A stretch of 22,131 bases of DNA from JAHFUI01 sp041485905 (GTDB taxonomy: Bacteria > Acidobacteriota > Vicinamibacteria > Vicinamibacterales > CAVVIG01): NCBI GenBank assembly GCA_041485905.1, contig JBGPKK010000067.1, positions 1 through 22,131 of the forward strand, written 5' to 3'. The notes beneath the pieces are model-generated. The model did no database searches. It was not told the origin of the DNA and worked only from the letters and a program-made list of their open reading frames with translations. The translations under genes were made by a program, and so were the position numbers. This document shows positions 13,473 to 21,426 of the stretch, in pieces. Each line of letters begins with the position of its first letter. The stretch's first letter is position 1.

Positions 13473-14801
13473 ATGTTCCTGACTCAGAAAAGCCTGCCCC
13501 GCCGCACGTTCCTGCGCGGCATGGGTGCCACGCTCGCGCTGCCGTTGCTGGATGCGATGGTGCCGGCGAGGACGCTGCTGGCCAGGGCGGCCGCCAACCC
13601 GGCATCACGTCTCGGGTTCGTGTATCTGCCGCACGGCGCGATCATGAACCAGTGGACGCCCGCGGCCGAAGGCGCGAGTTTCGAGTTCTCGCCGATCCTG
13701 AAGCCGCTCGAGCCGTTCCGCAATCAGATCGACATCGTGAGCGGACTCGGCCATCGCGCGGCGGATACGACCGCCGTGCACTCGCTGAGCCCGACAACCT
13801 GGTTGAGCGGCGTACGGCCGAAACCGACGCAGGGCGTGGACGCCTACGCCGGCGTCACGGCGGACCAGATCGCCGCCCTGCACATCAGCCAGGACACGCT
13901 GCTGCCGTCGCTCGAGATCGCGACCGAGGACCACTCCGGCCTGATCGGCGCCTGCGATCGCGACTACGGCTGCATCTACATGAACACGCTGTCGTGGCGC
14001 ACGCCGACGACGCCGATGCCGATGGAGATCAACCCGCGCAAGGTGTTCGAGCGCATGTTCGGGCAAGGCGGCACGCCGGCCGACCGGCTGGCGCGCACTG
14101 AAGAGGACCGCAGCATCCTCGACGTCGTCACGCAGCAGATCACCGATTTGCAGCGCAGCCTCGGGCTGAAGGATCGGCGGACGGTCAGCGACTATCTCGA
14201 AAGCGTGCGCGAGATCGAGCGCCGCATTCAGGTGGCCGGCAAGGAGCAGGAGCTCGACGTCGCGCTGCCGCCGGCGCCCGTCGGCATCCCGTACTCCTTC
14301 GAAGAGCACATCAAGCTGATGTACGACCTGCTGGCGCTCGCCTACCAGACCAACGTCACGCGCGTCGTCACGTTCATGGTCGCGCGCGAGGAAAGCAACA
14401 AAACGTATCCGCAGGTCGGCGTGCACGACGGGCATCACGCCACGTCGCACCACCAGAACCGGCCCGAAAAGATCGAGAAGCTGGTCAAGATTCAGCAGTA
14501 TCACGTCGGCCTGTTCGCCGACTTCCTGAAGAAGCTGCAGTCCATTCCGGACGGCGACGGCACGCTGCTCGATCACTCGCTGCTCCTGTACGGCAGCAAC
14601 ATGAGCAACAGCAACGTGCACAACCACTTCCCTCTGCCGAATCTGGTGGTCGGGGGCGCGGCGGGCCAGCACAAGGGCGGCCGTCATCTCAAGTTCGCGG
14701 ACCACACGCCGATGACGAATCTGCTGCTGACCATGTTGAACAAGGTCGGCATTCCGCTGGACAGCCTCGGCGACAGCACAGGCGCTCTGGCGGGCGTCTA
14801 A
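13473..14801 (+). CDS. DUF1552 domain protein, Tat-exported
   Basis: This 442-aa protein begins with a twin-arginine signal, LPRRTFLRGMGATLALPLL (RR at 10-11), followed by the DUF1552 body (RLGFVYLPHGAIMNQWTP, and later LYGSNMSNSNVHNHFPLPNL and then VVGG). The family is the standing genetic partner of DUF1592 cytochromes. Its fold is related to the DUF1501/sulfatase-like group, and its reaction is not established. Tat export implies folding, perhaps with a cofactor, before export. The gene starts 18 bp after the cytochrome stop, with GGGAG 7 nt before the ATG, so they are co-transcribed. Length is normal and nothing looks broken. Confidence 0.88.
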   Translation: MFLTQKSLPRRTFLRGMGATLALPLLDAMVPARTLLARAAANPASRLGFVYLPHGAIMNQWTPAAEGASFEFSPILKPLEPFRNQIDIVSGLGHRAADTTAVHSLSPTTWLSGVRPKPTQGVDAYAGVTADQIAALHISQDTLLPSLEIATEDHSGLIGACDRDYGCIYMNTLSWRTPTTPMPMEINPRKVFERMFGQGGTPADRLARTEEDRSILDVVTQQITDLQRSLGLKDRRTVSDYLESVREIERRIQVAGKEQELDVALPPAPVGIPYSFEEHIKLMYDLLALAYQTNVTRVVTFMVAREESNKTYPQVGVHDGHHATSHHQNRPEKIEKLVKIQQYHVGLFADFLKKLQSIPDGDGTLLDHSLLLYGSNMSNSNVHNHFPLPNLVVGGAAGQHKGGRHLKFADHTPMTNLLLTMLNKVGIPLDSLGDSTGALAGV

Positions 14802-14806
14802 AGTTC

Positions 14807-14844
14807 GAAGGCAAAAGGCAAGAGGCGAAAGGCAAAAGGCAAAA
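14807..14844 (+). repeat. Short-period AAAGGC tract upstream of the ankyrin gene
   Basis: Six near-repeats of (A)AAGGC fill the 48-bp gap between the DUF1552 stop and the ankyrin gene's ATG. They provide several Shine-Dalgarno-like AAGG elements. No single dominant ribosome site is visible. Confidence 0.65.
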
Positions 14845-14849
14845 GAAAA

Positions 14850-16409
14850 ATGATGCGGGCGAGATCGCTGGGATTGGTGCTCCTGATAGTTGGCTGCGGC
14901 GTTGCGCTTCACGCTCAGGCGAAGACCGATCGCCGCCTCGTCCAGGCCGTGAAGGCCGGTGACCACACCGCCGTCACGTCGCTGCTCCGCCAGCGCGTCA
15001 ACGTGAACACGCCCGAGCCCGACGGCACGATGGCGCTCCACTGGGCCGTGCGTGCGGACGATTTGGAGCTCGCCAACAGGCTGATTCGCGCGGGCGCCGA
15101 CGTGAAGGCGGCCAACCGCTACGGCGTGACGGCGATCTACCTCGCCTGCGTCAACGGCAACCCCGAGATGATTGAACGGCTGTTGAAGGCGGGCGTGGAC
15201 GCGAACGCCGCCGGGCCCGAAGGCGAGACGGCGCTGATGACCGCCGCGCGGACCGGCACGGTCGAGGCGGCGAAGGTCCTGCTGGCGCGCGGCGCGGTCG
15301 TGGACGCCAAAGAACAGTGGCACGGCGAGACCGCGCTGATGTGGGCGGCCGCGCAGAAGCACCCCGCGATGGTTCGCGAGCTCCTCGCCCACGGCGCCGA
15401 CGTCAACGCGCGGTCGAACCTCGAGAAGTGGGAGCGCCAGACGACGGCGGAGCCGCGCGAAAAGTGGCTGCCGCTGGGCGCGATGACGCCCCTCCTCTTC
15501 GCCAGCCGCGAAGGCTGCCTCGAGTGCGCGAAGGTTCTCGTCGACGCCGGCGCCGAACCAAACGCCGCCGACCCGGACGGCCTCACGCCAATCATCTCGT
15601 CGATCATCAACGGCCACTACGACGTGGCGGCGTATCTTGCCGACAAGGGCGCCGAGGTGAACCTGGCGGATGCCACCGGTCGCACGCCGTTGTACGCCGC
15701 GGTCGACTTCAACACCGTGCCCGCCTCGAACCGGCCTGCGCCCAACGTCACCGAAAATCAGACCACGAGCATCGAGCTGATCAAGAGACTGCTCGACCGC
15801 GGGGCCAATCCCAACGCGCGACTGAAGAAAGCGCAGCCGTATCGCACCAAGGTCGACCGCGGCAGCGACACGATGCTGGGCGCCGGGACCACGCCGCTCA
15901 TTCGTGCGGCAAAGGCCGCTGACATCGCCGCCATGCGTCTTCTCATCGCCCGTGGCGCCGATCCCAAGCTCGCGACCGGCAACGACACCACCATCGACGT
16001 GAGCGCCCCGACTCCGAATCGTCGCGGCGGGGGCGGCATCAATCCGCTGATGGCGGCGGCGGGGCTCGGATCAAAGGAAGAAGACACGACCGGCCGCGTC
16101 AAGGCGGAGACAGACGTCATCGAAGCGATCAGGATCTGTCTGAACGCCGGCGTGGACGTGAACGCCGCCGAGGCCCAGGGGCGAACGGCGCTGCACGGCG
16201 CGGCGCAAAAAGGCTATGACCAGGTCGTCCGTTTTCTCGCCGAGCACGGCGCGAAGCTCGACGTGAAAGATCGGCAGGGCCGTACGCCGCTCGACGCGGC
16301 CATGGGTCTGCTGGGCAACGGCGGCTTCGACGGCAGCCGAGCCGATGTTCACGAGAGCACCGCGGCCCTGATCCGCCAGTTGATGGCCAGCCCCACTGCA
16401 AGTCGATAG
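14850..16409 (+). CDS. Exported ankyrin-repeat protein
   Basis: This 519-aa protein has a hydrophobic signal, SLGLVLLIVGCGVALHAQA. IVGC (Cys16) fits a lipobox, so it may be a lipoprotein; cleavage after AQA by signal peptidase I is the alternative. The rest is about ten ankyrin repeats (for example DGTMALHWAVRADDLELANRL and RTALHGAAQKGYDQVVRFL), broken by two longer loops around residues 285-345 and 375-415. It is a periplasmic protein-protein interaction scaffold, and its position behind DUF1592/DUF1552 suggests it binds that pair. ATG at 14850 or 14853 could serve as start. Confidence 0.85.
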   Translation: MMRARSLGLVLLIVGCGVALHAQAKTDRRLVQAVKAGDHTAVTSLLRQRVNVNTPEPDGTMALHWAVRADDLELANRLIRAGADVKAANRYGVTAIYLACVNGNPEMIERLLKAGVDANAAGPEGETALMTAARTGTVEAAKVLLARGAVVDAKEQWHGETALMWAAAQKHPAMVRELLAHGADVNARSNLEKWERQTTAEPREKWLPLGAMTPLLFASREGCLECAKVLVDAGAEPNAADPDGLTPIISSIINGHYDVAAYLADKGAEVNLADATGRTPLYAAVDFNTVPASNRPAPNVTENQTTSIELIKRLLDRGANPNARLKKAQPYRTKVDRGSDTMLGAGTTPLIRAAKAADIAAMRLLIARGADPKLATGNDTTIDVSAPTPNRRGGGGINPLMAAAGLGSKEEDTTGRVKAETDVIEAIRICLNAGVDVNAAEAQGRTALHGAAQKGYDQVVRFLAEHGAKLDVKDRQGRTPLDAAMGLLGNGGFDGSRADVHESTAALIRQLMASPTASR

Positions 16410-16455
16410 ACTGATTCACGCGCGCGCCTAATCGACGCGCATGAGGAGACCGCTT

Positions 16456-16986
16456 ATGAAATACGCCACCCGCCTGTTCGTGCTCGTCATCGCCGCACTC
16501 GCCATGACGGGTTCGCCCGCCGCCGCGCAGGCGACGATCTACGGCGACGTCACCAAGGACTGGGCCAGCCAGAAGGACCTGCTCGTCAAGATCGCCAACG
16601 CGATGCCCGACGACAAGATCGGGTTCAAGTCGACTCCGGCGCAGCGCAGCTACGGCGAACAGATCTTGCACATCGCACAGGTGAACATGGCTCTGCTCGG
16701 CGTGGTCGGCGGGAAAACGCCGGCGCCTGCAGTCAACCTGAAGGCCACGACGAAGGCTGACATGATCAAGGCGATGGCCGATACCTTCGATTATGGGACG
16801 GCCGTGCTCAAAGAGTTCGACAACACGACAATCCAGAGCACCGTGCAGCAGCCGTTTGGCATGGGCCCGGCAACGCGCGCGCGCGTTTTCTTCTTTATCA
16901 TCGCGCACACGCAGGACATTTACGGCCAGATGGCCGTCTACCTGCGCTTGAACGGCGTGGTCCCGCCGGCCAGTCAGAGACCGTAG
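16456..16986 (+). CDS. Exported DinB-like protein
   Basis: This 176-aa protein has a signal peptide (residues 1-25, ending AAAQA), then a DinB/YfiT-like four-helix fold: WASQKDLLVKIANAMPDDKIGF, then YGEQILHIAQVN, and finally IIAHTQDIYGQMAVYLRLNG. DinB proteins usually bind a metal through three His residues. Here H72 and H151 are present, but the third position of the usual HxxxH is I155. AGGAG lies 7 nt before the ATG at 16456, which also gives the best signal peptide. An earlier in-frame ATG at 16441 lies upstream of this ribosome site. It is the last gene of the four-gene run. Function unknown, possibly a thiol- or metal-dependent transferase remnant. Confidence 0.8.
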   Translation: MKYATRLFVLVIAALAMTGSPAAAQATIYGDVTKDWASQKDLLVKIANAMPDDKIGFKSTPAQRSYGEQILHIAQVNMALLGVVGGKTPAPAVNLKATTKADMIKAMADTFDYGTAVLKEFDNTTIQSTVQQPFGMGPATRARVFFFIIAHTQDIYGQMAVYLRLNGVVPPASQRP

Positions 16987-17002
16987 GGCGAACACTACAC
17001 TT

Positions 17003-17080
17003 GGTCATCTGGTCATCTGGTCATCTGGTCATTGATTGGTCAATTGAGCTATCAAATGACCAAATAACCAGATGACCAGA
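17003..17080. terminator. GGTCATCT repeats and inverted partner (possible bidirectional terminator)
   Basis: Nearly four tandem GGTCATCT units (17003-17032) face an inverted version (about 17056-17080: ATGACCAAATAACCAGATGAC and on). The two halves can pair over 20 or more bases. The element lies between the convergent DinB-like and MFS genes, where a bidirectional terminator is expected. It lacks a clear U-tract. Confidence 0.5.
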
Positions 17081-17083
17081 TTC

Positions 17084-17098
17084 GGTCCCGGCCTACTA
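17084..17098. repeat. Dispersed palindrome fragment, copy 4 (half)
   Basis: GGTCCCGGCCTACTA resembles the right arm and flank of the units at 8167 and 9909, but the left arm is missing. The TAG stop of the MFS gene (17098-17096 on the minus strand) is part of it. Confidence 0.5.
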
Positions 17099-18442
17099 GC
17101 CATTCACCTGCTCCAACGACCGCCCCGTCGTGCTCGGCGCGAAGAGCGCGATGTCGATGATCACGATCCACAGCGCCCCCGCCACGACCGTGAACATCGA
17201 TCCCGGTCCCCATCGCTCGAGGACCGGCAGCAGCACGAACGGCATCGCACCGCTCGACAGGCGGCTCAAGCCGTACGCAGTGCCGGCCGCGGTCGCTCTC
17301 GCGAAGGTTGGAAAGATCTCGACCTGAAAGATGTGCAGCGCGTTCGAAAACACGTTGCTGACCAGGGTGTACAGAAAACCCAGGGCGACGATGAGGCTCG
17401 GAGACGAAGAGTAGCCGAGGCCGATGCCGAGCACGCTCATCAGAAATGCCGACCCGACAATCAGCCACCGCCGGTCGATCCGCTCGACGATGGGCAGCGA
17501 GAGCGCCGAGCCGACCGGATATCCGATGAATGTCACTGATGTGAACAACAGTGACGTGACGATCGAGTATCCCTTCGCGGCGAGAACGAGCGGCACCAGA
17601 GTCCCGAATCCGTAGTACCCGACGCTCTGAAACACGTGGAAGACGCAGAGCATGATTGTCCGCCTGCGGTAGCGATCGCCCAGGAGCACCGCGAATGTGG
17701 CGCGACCTGTCGACGCCGTCTCGTCTGCGTTCGGCGTCACAAGCGGCCCGAATGCTTCCGCCTCGCGCTCCATCGCGCTGATGATCGCCTCGGCCTCAGC
17801 GACCCGCCCCACCGATTCGAGCCATCTTGGCGATTCCGGCAACTGCGCGCGCATGAACCACACAATGGCTGCACCGAGCGATCCGATAACGAACATCCAG
17901 CGCCAGCCGTCCCAGCCCAGTGGCTGCAGCGGCACGAGCATGTGCCCCAGAAAGCCGGCCGCGGGGACGCCGACGAACCCGAGCGTGTACGCCAGCGCCG
18001 TGTAGCGGCCGCGCTCGCGGGCCGGCAGCAGCTCGCTCAAGTACGTATCGACCAGCGGCAGCTCCGCGCCGATGCCGATGCCCGCCAGGAACCGCGACCA
18101 GATGATCATGGTCGCGTTGATGCTGAACGCGCCGAGCAGAGTGAACGCCGAGTACAGCCCGAGATTCAGCAGGAAGGCGGTCCGTCGTCCGTAACGGTCG
18201 GCGAATCGACCCAGGAGAGCCGCGCCGAAGAACATGCCGACGAACCCTGACCCGATCACCGCCGGCAGCGAGAGTCGATTCAGGTGGAATTGCTCGGTCA
18301 GGACGGTCCCGAGAACGCCCGCGAGGAAGACGTCGAACAAGTCAAAAAAAGACCCGATGCCGGCGATGGCCGTCGCCCTCCGGTGGGTCGGCGTCAGCGG
18401 CAGACGGTTCAGCCTCGCCGCGATGGAGAAGACAGGCGTCAC
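17096..18442 (-). CDS. MFS transporter (metabolite:H+ symporter type)
   Basis: This 448-aa inner-membrane protein has about 12 hydrophobic segments. The MFS signature between TM2 and TM3, GRFADRYGRR, is at residues 78-87. Two Asp residues (D34, D37) lie in TM1, and PESPRWL (202-208) follows TM6, as in sugar-porter and aromatic or organic acid symporters. Substrate cannot be fixed. Given the esterases nearby, a phenolic or organic acid is reasonable. The GTG at 18442 is preceded by GAGG overlapping the upstream CPBP stop, 6 bp away, so the two genes are coupled. Its stop falls in a dispersed-repeat fragment. Confidence 0.83.
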   Translation of the reverse strand: MTPVFSIAARLNRLPLTPTHRRATAIAGIGSFFDLFDVFLAGVLGTVLTEQFHLNRLSLPAVIGSGFVGMFFGAALLGRFADRYGRRTAFLLNLGLYSAFTLLGAFSINATMIIWSRFLAGIGIGAELPLVDTYLSELLPARERGRYTALAYTLGFVGVPAAGFLGHMLVPLQPLGWDGWRWMFVIGSLGAAIVWFMRAQLPESPRWLESVGRVAEAEAIISAMEREAEAFGPLVTPNADETASTGRATFAVLLGDRYRRRTIMLCVFHVFQSVGYYGFGTLVPLVLAAKGYSIVTSLLFTSVTFIGYPVGSALSLPIVERIDRRWLIVGSAFLMSVLGIGLGYSSSPSLIVALGFLYTLVSNVFSNALHIFQVEIFPTFARATAAGTAYGLSRLSSGAMPFVLLPVLERWGPGSMFTVVAGALWIVIIDIALFAPSTTGRSLEQVNG

Positions 18443-18448
18443 GGAACC

Positions 18449-19318
18449 TCAGGTCAAGGCAGGTTCTGGCGTTTCCCGCACGATAGCGGCGAGCGTTCGG
18501 TACGCCCAGATCGTGGCCGCCCACGCGATGACGACCGCCACGCACGAGATCCAGAACGAGGCATCGGTACCCGTTTCCCAGATCAGCGGCACCGGGCTCG
18601 CCGCTGTTTGCCACTCCGACCGCCCCCTCGTCAACAGTTCGATGTATCCCAGCACGTTCCCGACCGCGTGAAGGACCATGCCCGGCAGGATCGAGTCGGT
18701 CAGGTAAGCCAACGCACCATAGATGGCGGCGACGGCGACGTAATACGGCAGCAGGATCAGTGTGACCTCGGGATGCGAGAAATGCCCGAATCCAAACAGG
18801 GTCCCCGTCACCAGGATCGCGACCACCGGCCCATAACGCTGCTCGATGGGACGCTGCATGTAGCCGCGGTACGACGCTTCCTCGACGACGCCGGCGACGA
18901 GAGAAGCCATGAGCAGCGAGACCACCAGAGTCAGCAACGGGATGTGAGACAGGTCTTCGGTAGGCTGCGCTGGCAGCCTCAGCAGTCGGTTCACAACGCC
19001 AGCAGACAGCACGAGGGCCACGAGGCCAAGGGCGCCGGCAAACAGCGCCGCACCCCAGACGTCGGCCGAAAGGCGGCGGGCGCGAACGTTCGTCCGTCGT
19101 GCCTCCGCAGTCGATCGGGGCCACCCCGCTCCCTGGACATATCGCCAGAAGAACCAGAGATACAGGGCGGCCGGCGGCACCGCCCACGGCACGGCGGACC
19201 AGTACCTCGTGTTTGCCGTCACGAGGACAACCCACGGTGTGGTCCCCGCCCCGGCGACGACGACCCCGCTGATGACGGCCCTTACGATGACCGGCAAGCG
19301 CCGCCAGAGCGAGATCAT
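18449..19318 (-). CDS. CPBP family intramembrane metalloprotease
   Basis: This 290-aa polytopic membrane protein carries the CPBP (CAAX protease/bacteriocin-processing, Abi) motifs: GVVEEASYRGYMQ with E147, E148 and R152, then FGFGHFSH (H180) and LHAVGNVLG (H218). These form the intramembrane metal-dependent protease site. The natural substrate is unknown. The preceding PQQ-enzyme gene ends at 19322, and the minus strand reads TGA-GTG-ATG, so the start is the ATG at 19318 or the GTG at 19321. Translation is probably coupled. Its place between a dehydrogenase and a transporter gives no clear clue to its job. Confidence 0.83.
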   Translation of the reverse strand: MISLWRRLPVIVRAVISGVVVAGAGTTPWVVLVTANTRYWSAVPWAVPPAALYLWFFWRYVQGAGWPRSTAEARRTNVRARRLSADVWGAALFAGALGLVALVLSAGVVNRLLRLPAQPTEDLSHIPLLTLVVSLLMASLVAGVVEEASYRGYMQRPIEQRYGPVVAILVTGTLFGFGHFSHPEVTLILLPYYVAVAAIYGALAYLTDSILPGMVLHAVGNVLGYIELLTRGRSEWQTAASPVPLIWETGTDASFWISCVAVVIAWAATIWAYRTLAAIVRETPEPALT

Positions 19319-19321
19319 CAC

Positions 19322-21376
19322 TCAACGAATGACGGTCTGACCTTCAGCGACGATGATCTGTCCGTACGCCCAGGGATGCTCCTTGCAGATGTAGGTGTAG
19401 GTACCCGGCCTGGTGAACGTCGCGGCGCCGACTTCCCCGGTATTCAGCGGTCCTGTCGTCCAGGAACCGTCCTGCGCAACGATGGTGTGGACCATGCGGC
19501 CATTGTTGCGCCACGTCACCTGCGTGCCTGGCTTCACGCGCGCGCGATAAGGCGCGAACGCGTACTCGTCGGTAAAGTACCGGGTGCCGGTGAAACCGGA
19601 ATCGCGTGCGAGCGAAGCCGTCTCGATCTGAGCGGTGTCGGTGATTGGGCCTGTGAAGTCTTCCTGCGGCGCTCGAGTCGGCGCAGCCGCGGGCGGCAGC
19701 GTGCCGCCCATCTTGAATCCCCACACGTTGGCGCCCGACACCGTTGCGACGTACGGCTCGCCGTCGATCTCGTACGCGACCACCGGCCCGCCAGCGGCTC
19801 CCATTTGAAACTGCCACAGCCGGTTGCCGGTCTTCGCGTCGTACGCCTCGAGATTGCCGTCGCCCGACGACTGAAACATCAGGCCGCCGGCGGTCAGGGT
19901 CGCGCCGCTCGGACGGCCGGGTCGATATTCCTTCTTCCAGACGATCTTGTTGGTCCGGCTGTCGATGGCGGCGAGGACGCCGTAGCCGAGACGGCTGATT
20001 CCCGGAATCCGGCTGTTGAACGTCGTGCTGAAGAAATGCGGATCGTCGGCGCGTCTGAGCCAGCTGAGTGCCGCGGCGCCGGCGGCGTAGAAATAGCCGG
20101 TCTGCGGACTGTAAGACAGCGGCGCGACGCGCATGCCGTAGCCCGGCGCTAACACATTGGGCTTCTGCACGATCGCGGGCGTGAAGAAGCAGGCGATCTC
20201 GAAGCCTTTCGGCGTCGCTTGTTTTTTCCATTCATCGCAGTCCGGCAGCACGCGATCGGCGCCGACCGGGTACGGCTGCGTCGCAGCGGTCTTCTGCAGC
20301 GCGTCCTGGGGGACCGGCCGTTCTTCCACCTTCATGAACGGCTTGCCGGTCTCTCGATCGAGCATGAAAAGATACCCGTCCGCGCGCATCGCCGCGATAC
20401 CTTTCCGCGCCCGTCCGTCGATCTGCGTGTCGTACAGCACCGGCGATTGGGAGATGTCGCCCTCCCAGATGTCGTGATGGATCACCTGATAGTGCCATTT
20501 GAGCGCGCCCGTCTTCATGTCGAGCGCGACGATGGAGCATAGATAGAGGTTGTCGCCGGCTCTGTATTCACCGCCAAGCTGGGGCACGCCGTTGCCGGTC
20601 ACGTAATAGATCGTCCCCAGATCCGGATCCGCCGTGCCGGCGAGCCAGACCGCACCGCCGCCGCGCTTCCAGGTGTCGGTCTGCGGCCACGTGTCGTGGC
20701 CCTTTTCACCCGTGCCGGGCACCGCAAAAAATCGCCACGCTTCCTTTCCGGTCTTCGGATCCAACGCGACCACTTGCCCGCGCCAGCCGTTGTCCGCGCT
20801 CAACCCGATCGACACGAGACCGCCCGCGTACAGCGGTGCTCCGGATGCCACCTGCCCCTTGTCGCGAGGGTTGTCGCCGACGTACTGATTCCACACGAGC
20901 GCACCGGTCTGCTCGTTGAGCGCGATCACGCGCGCATCCGAGAGCCCGACGAAGACCAGGCCGTCGCCCACGGCCACCCCTTCTCTCGCGGGCGAACCGA
21001 GTCCGCTCTGCGCGGCGCCCTGTCCCCGGCCGCCGCCCGCCTGAAAACGCCACACCGTCGCGCCGGTCTTCGCGTTGAGCGCGTAGACCGATGGCGGAAC
21101 CGTGACGAAGATCATCCCGTCCTTGACGACCGGCATCGCGCGCGACGCAGCGGCCTGATCGAATTTCTGCGACATCCATGCGGCGCCGAGCTTCGTCACG
21201 TTCCCGGTCGTGATTTGGCCGAGCGCGGAGTACCGCATGTTCCAATCGCCGCCGACCGTCGGCCATTCCTTTCCTGCCCCCGCGCGGCCGCCGCCAGACT
21301 GCATGGCCGCGACCACCGGGATCGCGAGGACACCTGCCAACGCCGCAACGCCGATCCAACGGGAGTGACGACTCAT
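19322..21376 (-). CDS. PQQ-dependent dehydrogenase with C-terminal cupredoxin domain
   Basis: An exported 684-aa quinoprotein. After a signal (~1-25) comes an eight-bladed PQQ propeller with repeated docking motifs of the ALDxKTGxxxW kind (ALNAKTGATVW, ALDPKTGKEAW, ALDMKTGALKW, AYDAKTGNRLW) and HHDIWEGD, which probably holds a catalytic Asp. It should oxidise an alcohol or sugar in the periplasm. Where many relatives carry cytochrome c, the last ~90 residues form a plastocyanin-like domain with H630, C664 and H667 as copper ligands, a built-in electron acceptor. The usual axial Met in CxxHPxM is replaced (CKEHPWAYG, Ala670). The ATG at 21376 follows AAAGGTGG. An in-frame GTG at 21391 lies upstream. 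First gene of the operon with CPBP and MFS. Confidence 0.87.
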   Translation of the reverse strand: MSRHSRWIGVAALAGVLAIPVVAAMQSGGGRAGAGKEWPTVGGDWNMRYSALGQITTGNVTKLGAAWMSQKFDQAAASRAMPVVKDGMIFVTVPPSVYALNAKTGATVWRFQAGGGRGQGAAQSGLGSPAREGVAVGDGLVFVGLSDARVIALNEQTGALVWNQYVGDNPRDKGQVASGAPLYAGGLVSIGLSADNGWRGQVVALDPKTGKEAWRFFAVPGTGEKGHDTWPQTDTWKRGGGAVWLAGTADPDLGTIYYVTGNGVPQLGGEYRAGDNLYLCSIVALDMKTGALKWHYQVIHHDIWEGDISQSPVLYDTQIDGRARKGIAAMRADGYLFMLDRETGKPFMKVEERPVPQDALQKTAATQPYPVGADRVLPDCDEWKKQATPKGFEIACFFTPAIVQKPNVLAPGYGMRVAPLSYSPQTGYFYAAGAAALSWLRRADDPHFFSTTFNSRIPGISRLGYGVLAAIDSRTNKIVWKKEYRPGRPSGATLTAGGLMFQSSGDGNLEAYDAKTGNRLWQFQMGAAGGPVVAYEIDGEPYVATVSGANVWGFKMGGTLPPAAAPTRAPQEDFTGPITDTAQIETASLARDSGFTGTRYFTDEYAFAPYRARVKPGTQVTWRNNGRMVHTIVAQDGSWTTGPLNTGEVGAATFTRPGTYTYICKEHPWAYGQIIVAEGQTVIR

Positions 21377-21426
21377 AGATCCACCTTTCACCGCCTATAC
21401 TAAGCGCTTCCTGAACCTCTGAAGCA

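Noticed and set aside
13605..15617. 670-codon minus-strand open frame
   Set aside because: It lies antisense to the DUF1552 and ankyrin genes, is very rich in Arg/Val/His/Asp and has no recognisable motif. It is a GC-rich third-position shadow.
17003..17032. Tandem repeats considered as a CRISPR array
   Set aside because: The unit is 8 bp with no spacers, and no cas genes are present.
18284..20152. 622-codon plus-strand open frame
   Set aside because: Antisense to the MFS, CPBP and PQQ genes. Its composition is Arg/Asp/His-rich and it has no domain.
21377..21426. Sigma70 promoter for the PQQ operon (TTGCTT and TAGTAT on the minus strand)
   Set aside because: The spacing would be 19 bp and the match is weak, so it is not listed as a feature.
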